From positions 88,328 to 152,327 of the forward strand of contig NZ_JAFBFH010000008.1 of NCBI RefSeq assembly GCF_016909185.1: a DNA stretch of 64,000 nt. The letters run 5' to 3'. A model generated the notes under the pieces. The model searched no databases. It saw only the letters and a program-made list of their open reading frames with translations, and was not told the DNA's origin. Positions 1-7,395 of this stretch are shown piece by piece. This stretch comes from Siminovitchia thermophila. GTDB lineage: Bacteria > Bacillota > Bacilli > Bacillales > Bacillaceae_C. Position numbers and translations under genes: made by a program. The stretch's first letter is position 1. Every line of letters starts with the position of its first letter.

Positions 1-424
1 ATAGGAGTAAAGCAAAAATGGCACACCAAACCCATACCGGGACATCCGGAAACCACCTGGCCATCAGCAATCCGGCGGCGATAAACTCCAAACCCACATA
101 AATGGCCCAGCTCAACCAATAAGTCCATCCGATCATAAATCCAGTTGCGGGACCGATAAATCGCTCTGCATGCGCCTGAAATGAACCTGATACCGGCATG
201 ACCACTGATAACTCTCCAAGGCAGATCATCACGAGGTACATCACCAATCCACCGAACAAGTATGCGGTAATGGCTCCAGCAGGTCCCGCTTCACCAATTG
301 CATACCCAGACCCAAGGAAAAGGCCTGTTCCAATGACTCCTCCTATAGACATCATAAACAAATGTCTGCTTTTCATCGATCTTTTTAATCCTTTTGACTG
401 TTGACTCCCTAGTTCTTCTTCCAT
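1..424 (-). CDS. Amino-acid permease (APC family), 5' part only
   Basis: Reading the minus strand from the ATG at 424-422 gives an open frame that runs off the left edge, about 141 codons. The product starts [20 protein letters not shown] and then shows the hallmark first helix of APC-family amino-acid permeases, [13 protein letters not shown], followed by two more hydrophobic segments and the stretch [20 protein letters not shown] that is typical of the lysine/arginine/GABA-type permeases. It would import amino acids through the cytoplasmic membrane with protons. The start is supported by a GGGGGG ribosome site at about 430-436. The substrate cannot be named because the rest of the gene is outside the window. 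The neighbouring amino-acid dehydrogenase on the same strand suggests a catabolic context, which is inference. Confidence 0.85.
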   Translation of the reverse strand, partial: MEEELGSQQSKGLKRSMKSRHLFMMSIGGVIGTGLFLGSGYAIGEAGPAGAITAYLFGGLVMYLVMICLGELSVVMPVSGSFQAHAERFIGPATGFMIGWTYWLSWAIYVGLEFIAAGLLMARWFPDVPVWVWCAIFALLL

Positions 425-544
425 TCAGTTCCCCCCAATATGTTAAAAACCTTAGCTTTTTTCCTTACGATTGTTCGGTACTGCCTATTTGTGAATGAAT
501 ATGAAGATCCGAAACCTCGTTATCATATCAAAGTCACGAGTTCG

Positions 545-569
545 GGGGAGACGCTTTACTGCGCTCCCC
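545..569 (-). terminator. Hairpin just after the dehydrogenase gene
   Basis: On the minus strand GGGGAGCGC pairs with GCGTCTCCCC across a short AGTAAA loop, a few bases downstream of the dehydrogenase stop. There is no U-run after it, so it may be an RNA-end hairpin rather than a strong intrinsic terminator. Confidence 0.4.
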
Positions 570-577
570 ATCCATTT

Positions 578-1753
578 TTACTGAACGGCTGTTGCTGAAC
601 TTGATGCCGTATATTCTATTAAATCGCTCTTTTCCGGTTTAAAAATCTCAAAAGCAACGTCTCTTTGATAACGATTTTGTTTTTTCGCTTCCGTAAACAA
701 GCGGGACACATTTTTCCGGCACAGTCTCTCAATATCATCTATCACCGCTTGCGGATTTGGTTCTACCAAACCAAAAATAACAGCGTCATAGGAACGGATT
801 GCCCCCAGGTTGGCGACAAAGTCATTGACAATATCAATTCCTCTTTCTTTAATGATCTTGTCTCCCTCAGCTGAAATCGGAATATTCGCTGCTTCCACAA
901 TCAAGCTTGCTTTTACTTTTTCAGCATTGGATGCATTGATGACATCCTCCAGCGCACACGGAATTAAAATATCGCAGTCGACATCAAGCCATTCCGTGTT
1001 CGGTCTTACTTCATAATTTGCTTCAAAATAATCCCGATCCATTTCTCCGTAAGCATTTTTATGGTCGATCAGCTTTTGAACATCCAAGCCTTCCTTACAC
1101 GTTACAAGCAAATTGGCATCTGAAATACCGACGACTTTATATCCCATTTGAGACATTTTCAATGCACAGCTTGCACCTACGCAGCCGAATCCTTGAATGA
1201 CCACTCTCGCGCCGTCTTTCCCATGTTTAAATTTCCAGGCTTCATCCGCAGAAAATGCGACACCATAGCCAGTCACAACATCATTTACAAGCAGCCCGTC
1301 CACTTTTTTTGTTAATAGGTCATCATAATCTTTTATCCCTTGTAATACTGCCGGGTCTTGCTTCATTGACTGCGTGAGAGGAATATCAATACCGAATTCA
1401 TGGAAGATATTCAAAACATCTTCATATTTTGTTCCTAAATCACTTCCCAAAGATACACCGTTATCTATATAAGGCATCATCGCAATCAAAAATCTTCTTA
1501 ACACATCGTACGCGTCCGGCGCTTTGTAATCATAGGAAATACCTGCTTTACAACCTCCGGTCGTTTTAGATTCGCTCGCTACGTATTTATAAGCCATTGC
1601 TTCAGCGAGTCTTTCTACTTCTTCTTTTGTCACAGACGGGTGCATTCTCGTCCCGCCACCTGTGTAGCCTTTCACAAAGTTATGGACGACTAGCCAGCCT
1701 TTCGCATCTGTCTCTGTATCGTTCCACTCTACCACTAAATATGGTTTTAACAT
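578..1753 (-). CDS. Glu/Leu/Phe/Val-type NAD(P)-dependent amino-acid dehydrogenase
   Basis: 391 residues from the ATG at 1753, which has an AGGAGGG site at the right distance; an upstream in-frame start at 1786 lacks one. Family enzymes reversibly deaminate an amino acid to the 2-oxo acid and ammonia in the cytoplasm. The N-terminal half carries the family substrate-domain blocks GGGTRMHPS (about residues 33-41), TTGGCKAGI with the catalytic-type Lys (about 65-73), and SLGSDLGT with the likely catalytic Asp. The C-terminal half is a Rossmann domain with GFGCVGASCA. GGGTRMH resembles leucine dehydrogenases, whereas the overall layout is nearer glutamate dehydrogenase, so the substrate is uncertain. 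The length is slightly shorter than usual glutamate dehydrogenases (about 420). It lies behind an amino-acid permease on the same strand. Confidence 0.85.
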   Translation of the reverse strand: MLKPYLVVEWNDTETDAKGWLVVHNFVKGYTGGGTRMHPSVTKEEVERLAEAMAYKYVASESKTTGGCKAGISYDYKAPDAYDVLRRFLIAMMPYIDNGVSLGSDLGTKYEDVLNIFHEFGIDIPLTQSMKQDPAVLQGIKDYDDLLTKKVDGLLVNDVVTGYGVAFSADEAWKFKHGKDGARVVIQGFGCVGASCALKMSQMGYKVVGISDANLLVTCKEGLDVQKLIDHKNAYGEMDRDYFEANYEVRPNTEWLDVDCDILIPCALEDVINASNAEKVKASLIVEAANIPISAEGDKIIKERGIDIVNDFVANLGAIRSYDAVIFGLVEPNPQAVIDDIERLCRKNVSRLFTEAKKQNRYQRDVAFEIFKPEKSDLIEYTASSSATAVQ

Positions 1754-1949
1754 CTGGGTGTCCCTCCTATAAACAATCTGCAACATCTAGATGCATTTAT
1801 GACCCACTTGCCATTTTTAAATATAGCAAGAAGGGTCCCTATATTAAGTGTAACGCTTCTAGTCATTGAAGGCTACCGCACTCAACGCTTGATTATCATA
1901 CCTATACAGTTGATAAACTTGATTATAGGGCTCCCATATGGCATAACCT

Positions 1950-2370
1950 CTATATTTCACCCATTTCCTCTCTATAACGCTCGTGGAAAAACTTGATAGC
2001 GTATTCATTCGGAGAATAGCCCCCGCAGTCAAATGCTTTCGTATCAAACCATTGTTGCAAAAACTCCACCAATTCAAAATCTTCTTTGCCTACCTGGTCC
2101 ACAAATCTGATCAGTTCCTCTTGCTCCGCAGTGATGTGAGCATTCTTAAAATATAACTGTAAATGGCCAGGGTCTTATCCGTGGCTTGTTGTCATATTGC
2201 CATCTTCTCCTAGATACATACCGATCTTCCAGTTGGGCCATACCCAGTAAAAATGCGACCATTCTTCGATGAGAAATGGTGCGCAAGTCTTATAAAATCA
2301 ATCGCAGCTCTCGCCGGGTCACAAAAGACTTGTTGATCGGCCAAACGCTGACCGCCAAATGAATGAGGGA
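1950..2370 (-). pseudogene. Remnant of Rieske-type ring-hydroxylating oxygenase large subunit (C-terminal domain)
   Basis: The minus strand reads FLIEEWSHFYWVWPNWKIGM, then an in-frame TAA, then DPGHLQLYFKNAHITAEQEE, VGKEDFELVEFLQQWFDTKAF and finally GGYSPNEYAIKFFHERYREE before the stop at 1950-1952. The pattern of WPN, a loop, ED, Q, F, G and E...FH is the end of the catalytic SRPBCC domain of Rieske aromatic-ring/betaine-type oxygenases. No Rieske CxH...CxxH domain is present upstream, and the reading frame further upstream is lost, so the gene is both truncated and interrupted. I infer an ancestral oxygenase gene lost here; the substrate is unknown. Confidence 0.65.
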
Positions 2371-2405
2371 ACATTGTAAGGACTTACAGGATCATAGGTA
2401 AAATA

Positions 2406-2447
2406 AAAAAACGGAAAGCCTACATTTATGTAAGGTTTTTCCGTTTT
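2406..2447 (-). terminator. Intrinsic terminator of the GerP-like/coat operon
   Basis: The sequence AAAACGGAAAG...CCTACAT-TTATGTAAGG...TTTTTCCGTTTT forms a long stem with A-rich and T-rich flanks, so it can act on either strand. It lies about 100 bases after the last gene of the leftward operon. Confidence 0.7.
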
Positions 2448-2472
2448 ACCCCCTATTCGTCTATTGTTTCAT

Positions 2473-2492
2473 TTAATCAAATGTTTGATTAA
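2473..2492. promoter_or_regulatory. Perfect 9-bp-arm palindrome, possible TetR-type operator
   Basis: TTAATCAAA-TG-TTTGATTAA is a perfect dyad lying between the terminator at 2406-2447 and the end of the operon at 2549. Its form fits binding sites of TetR-family regulators. No intact regulator or promoter is next to it, and it may be left over from the lost oxygenase locus. Confidence 0.35.
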
Positions 2493-2548
2493 GACATCCC
2501 CCTTCAAAAAGAAAAAAGCCGGGACTGCTGTTGTGTCTTAGAAATCTC

Positions 2549-3196
2549 TTATTCCGATTTTTTTGCTCCTTCACTAGGCTTTTCTGCGTCTTGCCTGTTT
2601 AGCCCTTTGAGCTTTTCCATCGTTTGATGAAACTTATCTGCTTTCTCTGTCCATTTATCAAGATATTCACTGGGATTCGAGCTGTTTTCAAAAGTGGCAC
2701 CGATATTTAGTTGCCCACTTAAATCTTTGATGCCAAGATTTCCCAAGTTATTCACCTGTTCGTACTTATCAACAAACAATTTATCCACCTTGATCTCTTG
2801 GTACACAATCGGCGTCTCCTGCTCTCTCTTGTCCCTTCCCTTCATCTTGTTTTCTTCCATCCACTGATCGTACATTGTCAAATAGTCCCCTAACCATTTT
2901 TCATAAAAAGAAACACGCTTCTCCATTTTGGAAATTCTTTTTGACAATCCTTCCAACGAATGCCGTATCGGTTTCAATTCTCCTTTGATGGCCTCCTCTA
3001 TAAACAATAAGAGTTTTTTTTCCAAATCTTTCTCTATTTTTTGATTTGCCAAAGGAGCCGATCCTTTGTCCGCCCGCAAAGCCTCCACATGATCTTCGAT
3101 CACTTCCAACTTCTTCACTTGTTTTTCGAGCGCTCTGATTTTTTGAAAAATGTCCTCCGGGAAGTGATTTTTAAGTTCTTTTCTTCTAAAGGGCAT
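2549..3196 (-). CDS. GerPC-like spore germination protein
   Basis: About 215 residues from ATG 3196 (an alternative ATG at 3205 is possible; the AAGGTG site sits just upstream of both). The N-terminal two thirds are charged and coiled-coil prone, with repeated Lys/Glu/Leu heptads. The C-terminal part holds VYQEIKVDKLFVDKYEQVNN followed by LGIKDLSGQLNIGATF, which matches the signature region of GerPC proteins (…V..L..LSG.LNIG…). GerP proteins sit in the coat and are needed for germinants to reach their inner-membrane receptors. It is the last gene of a leftward six-gene unit with three GerPA/GerPF-like small proteins and two alpha-crystallin-like proteins, which supports a coat role. Assignment to GerPC itself, rather than a paralogue, is inference. 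Confidence 0.65.
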   Translation of the reverse strand: MPFRRKELKNHFPEDIFQKIRALEKQVKKLEVIEDHVEALRADKGSAPLANQKIEKDLEKKLLLFIEEAIKGELKPIRHSLEGLSKRISKMEKRVSFYEKWLGDYLTMYDQWMEENKMKGRDKREQETPIVYQEIKVDKLFVDKYEQVNNLGNLGIKDLSGQLNIGATFENSSNPSEYLDKWTEKADKFHQTMEKLKGLNRQDAEKPSEGAKKSE

Positions 3197-3229
3197 AACA
3201 TGCATCACACCTTACGATAAAATGTTGAC

Positions 3230-3697
3230 TTACCGAATCATGATGTTCTCTTCCCTTGTATATTTTCGTGCGTAGGATATAGTAAGGAGTCCATTTTTAA
3301 ATCGGGCATAGATGTCTTTACTGTCGACAGGCTCCGGCAAATCAATATTTCTTTGAAATTCTCCATATTTTCGTTCATTCAAGACAGAAGCCCCATTGAT
3401 CATGGGTGGCTGCAATACTCCTTTGACAGAAAGCTTACTGCCCGAAACGGACAGGGCAATATCCTCTTTTAAAGCACCAGGAATCTCCATTAATACAACG
3501 ACATCCGTTTCCGTTACATAAATATCCGTTTTCGGGTATTTTTTTGGATCAGATTTGTTTTTTGATTGTAAAGGATGTACTTCAGACGTCTCCTCATCTT
3601 CATCAAAGGAATTGCCATCGAAAATTGTTTCCCAAAACTTCCCATTTTGATATTTTTGTGTAATTTCCATCCATTGTTTTATTTTTTCAAAGTCCAT
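3230..3697 (-). CDS. Hsp20/alpha-crystallin family spore-coat-type protein
   Basis: 155 residues with a GGGGGG ribosome site. The start MDFEKIKQWMEITQKYQNG is typical of Bacillus coat-associated small heat-shock proteins (CotP-like). The alpha-crystallin domain begins near KTDIYVTETDVVVLMEIPG and continues with KLSVKG, GEFQRNIDLPEPVD and ends ARFKNGLLTISY, the classic A-x-x-x-x-G-x-L-x-I/V motif. Small heat-shock proteins hold unfolded proteins in soluble complexes; in spore formers several are coat components. It lies 22 bases upstream of the GerPC-like gene and about 50 bases downstream of a second, more diverged alpha-crystallin gene. Confidence 0.8.
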   Translation of the reverse strand: MDFEKIKQWMEITQKYQNGKFWETIFDGNSFDEDEETSEVHPLQSKNKSDPKKYPKTDIYVTETDVVVLMEIPGALKEDIALSVSGSKLSVKGVLQPPMINGASVLNERKYGEFQRNIDLPEPVDSKDIYARFKNGLLTISYARKYTREENIMIR

Positions 3698-3745
3698 TTG
3701 TTTGTCCCCCCTTTATTGCTCAAAACAAAATACAAAGAACTGCTC

Positions 3746-4213
3746 CTAATCCAATGTCGGGACAGCTACCTCTGTAAATTGGGGATCGATTCTTTTTTTC
3801 ATTTTGATTTGCAAATGATGGTCACGATATTCCGAAACAGATTCCTTCATTCGCACCGGAGAAGGCAGGGAAATGATATGCCGGTCATCTGAAGAGGGCA
3901 TCCCTTCAATGACAAGCTCGTTGGAACTATGATAAATTTTCACATTGGGAAGTACAGATTCATCCTTGACAAACACTCGAACGTAAACGTGATCATTGCT
4001 TTCAAAAGTGGATGCCTGGAGTGTCCCATTCGCTTGCTCCGGTCTTTCTTCTTCAACTTCGTGCACGCTTCCCATCATCTTTGCATTTTTGATAGATGAG
4101 GAGATGGACTGCTCAACCATTTCTTGAACAAACTTTTGAATGTCATTGTTTAAATATGATTGTGTCAGCCATTTTGGCAGTCCACCTTTAGATAGAAACG
4201 GAAATGGAAGCAT
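3746..4213 (-). CDS. Diverged alpha-crystallin-like coat protein
   Basis: 155 residues from ATG 4213, where a GGGGAG site lies seven bases upstream; a TTG two codons earlier is too close to that site. The N-terminus MLPFPFLSKGGLPKWLTQSY is aromatic and hydrophobic, then a helix with FVQEMVEQSISSSIKNAKMM. The C-terminal 90 residues follow an alpha-crystallin pattern (HVYVRVFVKDE, NELVIEG, ISLPSPV), ending with LQIKMKKR in place of the usual GLL motif, so the fold is likely but the function may be structural. The gene sits between the GerP-like small genes and the CotP-like gene in one operon. Confidence 0.6.
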   Translation of the reverse strand: MLPFPFLSKGGLPKWLTQSYLNNDIQKFVQEMVEQSISSSIKNAKMMGSVHEVEEERPEQANGTLQASTFESNDHVYVRVFVKDESVLPNVKIYHSSNELVIEGMPSSDDRHIISLPSPVRMKESVSEYRDHHLQIKMKKRIDPQFTEVAVPTLD

Positions 4214-4233
4214 GGTCAATCTCCCCTAATTGT

Positions 4234-4476
4234 CTAAAATTGATTGCTGATCGGGAACGATGGAGTGGCTATTTGATCTTGGTCGCTTATATCGGTGTCA
4301 ATGCTGCCGTTGCCCATTAAGGAAGTGGAAGGAGACAAATCACCCAGAGAAAGGTTGGCTCCTATAAACTTTGTATTGGCGGTATGGCTGTTTTGGATGA
4401 CTGCTCCAATATCCAAGTTCCCGTTTTTGGTAATTCCATTGGTTTTCATTGTGAGAATATTTATAAAGTAAGGCAT
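4234..4476 (-). CDS. GerPA/GerPF-like small spore germination protein
   Basis: 80 residues with an AAAGGAG site before the ATG at 4476. The N-terminal block MPYFINILTMKTNGITKNGN and the following LDIGAVIQNSHTANTKFIGA match the short GerPA/GerPF family: a beta-rich start, a NxGxLxxGD/A-like core, then S-x-T-K. The tail contains D(I/T)SDQDQ, similar to the conserved DQDQ end of the family. It is probably embedded in the coat and helps nutrient germinants pass. Two sibling genes lie directly upstream. Confidence 0.75.
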   Translation of the reverse strand: MPYFINILTMKTNGITKNGNLDIGAVIQNSHTANTKFIGANLSLGDLSPSTSLMGNGSIDTDISDQDQIATPSFPISNQF

Positions 4477-4503
4477 TTTTTACTCCTTTCTTAGAAGCGT
4501 TCA

Positions 4504-4746
4504 TTAAAGCTGATTAGCGTTCACATTGGCTGGAGTTGCGATGTCCCCCTGGTCATTTCCATCAGGATCGATGAACACATTTTCCATGCCCGAAGTTGTC
4601 GGAGAAATATCCCCGTACGAGGAATTGACCCCTTGCGATTTGGTGTTGGCTGAATGTGAATTATGCAGAGCATCACCAATGTTTAGAGAACCGTTGTTGG
4701 AAATATTGTTAATTTTAATGCTGTATATATTTATGTTTGAGGGCAT
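4504..4746 (-). CDS. GerPA/GerPF-like small spore germination protein
   Basis: 80 residues from the ATG at 4746, chosen because a GGGAGGAGAG site sits just before it; the longer frame starting at 4788 has no good site. The sequence MPSNINIYSIKINNISNNGS then LNIGDALHNSHSANTKSQG is the family core, and the tail has DPDGNDQGDIATP. It is clearly a paralogue of the proteins at 4234-4476 and 4816-5031, pointing to local gene triplication. Confidence 0.75.
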   Translation of the reverse strand: MPSNINIYSIKINNISNNGSLNIGDALHNSHSANTKSQGVNSSYGDISPTTSGMENVFIDPDGNDQGDIATPANVNANQL

Positions 4747-4815
4747 ACTCTCTCCTCCCAACTCGTCGTTGTTTATATATATGCCCATTTTCCACGTTTG
4801 GTTAAAGTTCGCTCC

Positions 4816-5031
4816 TTATTCCCCTTTGCCGTTTTTCCCTCGGCTAACGCCGATTGCCGTCGTTTGCTTATTCAGATCAATGACATGAGAACAATCGCCG
4901 AATGAAAAACAAACCCCGGCAATCTTGGTATTTGCAGTATGGCTGCTTTGAACTGTCGCTCCAAAATTAATGTTTCCGTTTTGGGCGATGATATTTGTTT
5001 TCATGTTATGAATCGTTTTTACCATTTTCAA
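4816..5031 (-). CDS. GerPA/GerPF-like small spore germination protein, first gene of operon
   Basis: About 71 residues. Starts at GTG 5040, TTG 5031 and ATG 5025 are all in frame; the AGAGGTGA ribosome site overlaps the GTG, so TTG 5031 or ATG 5025 is more likely. The core HNMKTNIIAQNGNINFGATV followed by QSSHTANTKIAGVCFSFGD is shared with the next two genes. The C-terminus differs: it ends with a basic SRGKNGKGE and has two Cys residues, without the DQDQ-like tail. It is the promoter-proximal gene of the leftward coat operon. Confidence 0.7.
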   Translation of the reverse strand: MKMVKTIHNMKTNIIAQNGNINFGATVQSSHTANTKIAGVCFSFGDCSHVIDLNKQTTAIGVSRGKNGKGE

Positions 5032-5079
5032 AGCTGTCACCTCTCATCAAATGAATTGGCGCTGAAGCTTTCCTCCCCA

Positions 5080-5088
5080 TATTATATG
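5080..5088 (-). promoter_or_regulatory. Possible sporulation (sigma-E/sigma-K) -10 element
   Basis: On the minus strand CATATAATA fits the CATAnnnTA -10 consensus shared by sigma-E and sigma-K, about 50-60 bases upstream of the first gene of the coat operon. The expected -35 element is not convincing, so this is a candidate only. Confidence 0.35.
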
Positions 5089-5225
5089 TTGCGGGCTTGC
5101 CTTGCTCCATGGCATACGCCTATTTGCAAGCCTGTTCTCATCTAGTCTTTTGAAAAAAAAAAAGCAAGACTTTGGATACGCGACTAATTAACCAAATATT
5201 CTTACAGTATTTTTATCATTTATTC

Positions 5226-5254
5226 ATGAAGGCTTTATCATTACTTCTTATAAT
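5226..5254 (+). promoter_or_regulatory. Candidate promoter of glpQ
   Basis: A perfect TATAAT lies at 5249-5254, about 30 bases upstream of the glpQ start. The -35 region (ATGAAG at the 17-base spacing) is poor, so an activator may be needed. Confidence 0.35.
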
Positions 5255-5282
5255 AGAGTTGAAAATGAAGGGAGTGAGTGAT

Positions 5283-6134
5283 TTGAAGAAGTTTTTTTCC
5301 ATCGTTTTAATGTCAAGCCTCGCCATGGGAATGTATACAGCTCCAGCACTTGCGGCACAGGAGGGCCCTATTTCAAAACAACAGCAGCTTAAAATGATTA
5401 ATGTGGCGCATCGGGGGGCATCGGGCCATGCACCGGAAAATACGATGGCCGCGTTTCAAAAAGGTGTAGACATGAAGGCTGATTACATAGAAATTGACGT
5501 CCAAATGTCAAAGGACGGCGAACTAGTCATTATGCATGATACAACGGTAGACCGGACCACGAATGGAACGGGTGCTGTGAAAGATCTTACATTGGAAGAA
5601 ATGAAACAATTAGATGCAGGAAGCTGGTTCAGTGAAAAATTTGCAGGTGAAAAAATTCCGACCTTTGAGGAAGTACTTGATGAGTTCCGTGGAAAAACCG
5701 GCATTTTGATTGAGCTTAAATCACCTGAACGATATCCCGGGATCGAAGAGAAGGTAGCGAAAGCTTTGATTGAACGAAATATGCATAAGCCAAACAATAA
5801 AAAGATGGTCATTCAGTCTTTTCATCATGAATCCATCGAAACCTCCAAAGAGCTTCTGCCGCTTTTACCCCATGGTGTGTTATTAGGCGGCGGATGGGCA
5901 GGCGTTACAGATGAACAGCTTGCGGACTTTGCGGCATATGCCGATTATTTTAACCCGACGATCAGTATTGTGACACCGGAGCTTATAGACCGCGTTCATG
6001 CCGTCGGAATGAAAATGTATCCATACACTTCCAGATCGCAGGAGCAAGCTTACGAATTGTTCTCACTGAATGTTGATGGAATCATTACCGACTATCCTGA
6101 GCATGTTTATGACCATCCAGGAAAAAACCAATAA
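5283..6134 (+). CDS. glpQ: Secreted glycerophosphodiester phosphodiesterase
   Basis: 283 residues from TTG 5283, which has an AAGGGAG site seven bases upstream. An N-terminal signal peptide (Lys-Lys, hydrophobic SIVLMSSLAMGMYTAP, then ALA-A cleavage site) shows export. The mature part opens with INVAHRGASGHAPENT, containing the catalytic His-Arg pair, followed by EIDVQMSKDGELVIMHD, the metal-binding Glu-x-Asp and second catalytic His. The C-terminal end has GIITDYPE, as usual in GDPD barrels. It hydrolyses deacylated phospholipid (glycerophosphodiesters) to glycerol-3-phosphate plus an alcohol outside the cell. In Bacillus such genes can respond to phosphate limitation; no clear Pho boxes were confirmed here. 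Confidence 0.92.
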   Translation: MKKFFSIVLMSSLAMGMYTAPALAAQEGPISKQQQLKMINVAHRGASGHAPENTMAAFQKGVDMKADYIEIDVQMSKDGELVIMHDTTVDRTTNGTGAVKDLTLEEMKQLDAGSWFSEKFAGEKIPTFEEVLDEFRGKTGILIELKSPERYPGIEEKVAKALIERNMHKPNNKKMVIQSFHHESIETSKELLPLLPHGVLLGGGWAGVTDEQLADFAAYADYFNPTISIVTPELIDRVHAVGMKMYPYTSRSQEQAYELFSLNVDGIITDYPEHVYDHPGKNQ

Positions 6135-6322
6135 TTCCCACAAAGAGAGTGGCATCTACATGCTGCTCTCTTACACATTGTTAAAAAACAACTAACCCCA
6201 CGGGTCCTCCCTCCCTATCCGCCTTCACACCTTTTTACAAAACCTGATCACTGGCGCTTACTCCATACCAATTTTTCCATTTAATAAAAGGCATATATGG
6301 AAAGTGTGAATGTCAAAACCAA

Positions 6323-6384
6323 TTGACTTCATAACCGAAGTGATGTAACATATAAATTACATAAGTAATATATATATTACATCA
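6323..6384 (+). promoter_or_regulatory. Promoter overlapped by large palindromic operator
   Basis: TTGACT at 6323-6328 and TAACAT at 6346-6351 (17-base spacing) form a plausible promoter. The region 6341-6384 is a long dyad: TGATGTAA at one end and TTACATCA at the other, with inner ATTAC/GTAAT repeats. Since the next gene is an XRE repressor, autoregulation through this operator is likely. Confidence 0.55.
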
Positions 6385-6406
6385 GGCAATGAATGTAGGT
6401 GATACA

Positions 6407-6607
6407 TTGAACAACAGAGTGAAGTTGGCGAGATTAGAAAAATCCATGACACAAATCCAGTTGGCAAAAAAAGTGAAAGTCACAAGGCAGACGATTGGAT
6501 TGATCGAAAAAGGCGAATATAATCCAAGCCTGCAACTTTGTATTGCCATTGCCAAAGCATTGGAAAAAACATTGGATGAATTATTTTGGGAGGTTGAGTC
6601 ACATTGA
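6407..6607 (+). CDS. XRE-family helix-turn-helix regulator (YozG/Cro-type, short)
   Basis: 66 residues from TTG 6407, preceded by an AGGTGAT site; an ATG at 6389 is in frame but poorly placed. Almost the whole protein is one Cro/C1 helix-turn-helix: [20 protein letters not shown], then [20 protein letters not shown], and a [12 protein letters not shown] end that is common in small Bacillus regulators paired with membrane proteins. Its stop codon overlaps the start of the next gene (TTGA), so both are translated together. It probably represses its own promoter through the palindrome at 6341-6384. Confidence 0.85.
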   Translation: MNNRVKLARLEKSMTQIQLAKKVKVTRQTIGLIEKGEYNPSLQLCIAIAKALEKTLDELFWEVESH

Positions 6608-7071
6608 TTACATCATGGTTAACGTTTTTTCTGCCGAAAGATGAATACAAACGCTTGAAAATAGTCTACTTTATGGCTGAAGCAGCTGTCACCTCGATGA
6701 TACTTTTCGGTGCCATTGCCTTTATAGAACTATTGTCTATCTGGCATTTTGACGCTAACATCCTTTGGGGATTAGGGTTCTGCACCCCGCTTCTTTATAT
6801 AGCGACAAGGTATATGCTCTCTGGTATGGAATACGAAAATGTAGTAACGGCCAGACAGTTTCAAAGAGAAAGAAAAGCGTTGATTTACCAAACCTTTATT
6901 TTTGTTGTTATTTTTTTCATTTTATACATCTTGTTTATGGGAGTATCAACACTGAAGAAGCAGTTGGCGGATGTAATCGGACTCCTGATTACGGTCGGAT
7001 TGGTTGCGTTTTTATCAAACTATATTTCATTAAAGCGATCCTACAAAAAGAACAAAGATTTATTAGACTAG
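6604..7071 (+). CDS. Four-helix membrane protein coupled to XRE regulator
   Basis: 155 residues, TTG start overlapping the previous stop. Four hydrophobic segments are visible: around residues 21-43, 52-70, 93-115 and 124-142, with a basic cytoplasmic loop [11 protein letters not shown] in the middle and a lysine-rich C-terminus [12 protein letters not shown] do not recognise a catalytic motif. Pairing with a tiny XRE regulator is a common arrangement in Firmicutes for membrane proteins of the DUF3278/DUF2178 kind; family membership is not established. A role in sensing or in envelope stress is speculative. Confidence 0.65.
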   Translation: MITSWLTFFLPKDEYKRLKIVYFMAEAAVTSMILFGAIAFIELLSIWHFDANILWGLGFCTPLLYIATRYMLSGMEYENVVTARQFQRERKALIYQTFIFVVIFFILYILFMGVSTLKKQLADVIGLLITVGLVAFLSNYISLKRSYKKNKDLLD

Positions 7072-7395
7072 GAATAGCTCAGAACATTATGAAACCTCTT
7101 GGCTTCACTTTATTTTTCAAGCGATTTATCTAGTTGAAAAGCGAAGTGAAGCTTTCCCCTCAATTACAATTGTTCCCGCTTCCATTCCAATCTGGCACGA
7201 GGAGTCAAGCCGTGATGGGCCCGTTCCAAGTCCTTTCCCGCGTAATATGGCTGTTTTCCACGTCTTCATTCTCTCCCCCAAAAACATACTCCCTCTTTCA
7301 CCTCCTACCGAAAATAGGTTATAATGAGCACGATGAAAAGGTAGAAAATTCATATTTTTTCATCGTTTCTACTATAAAACAGAGGAGATGGTCAT
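7072..7395. other. Intergenic region before the decarboxylase gene
   Basis: About 320 bases without a supported gene. It contains only the candidate promoter at 7297-7325. Confidence 0.5.
7297..7325 (+). promoter_or_regulatory. Promoter of the decarboxylase gene
   Basis: TTCACC (7297-7302) and a perfect TATAAT (7320-7325) are separated by 17 bases, about 70 bases upstream of the TTG start at 7396. Confidence 0.5.

Noticed and set aside
1799..1996. Plus-strand 65-codon frame opposite the Rieske remnant
   Set aside because: Shadow of the minus-strand remnant; no coding features.
4746..4788. Upstream start for the middle GerP-like gene
   Set aside because: The GGGAGGAGAG ribosome site lies between it and ATG 4746, and siblings start at the MPxxxNI-type position.
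7126..7353. 75-codon minus-strand frame upstream of the decarboxylase gene
   Set aside because: Low-complexity product, no ribosome site, overlaps the decarboxylase promoter.
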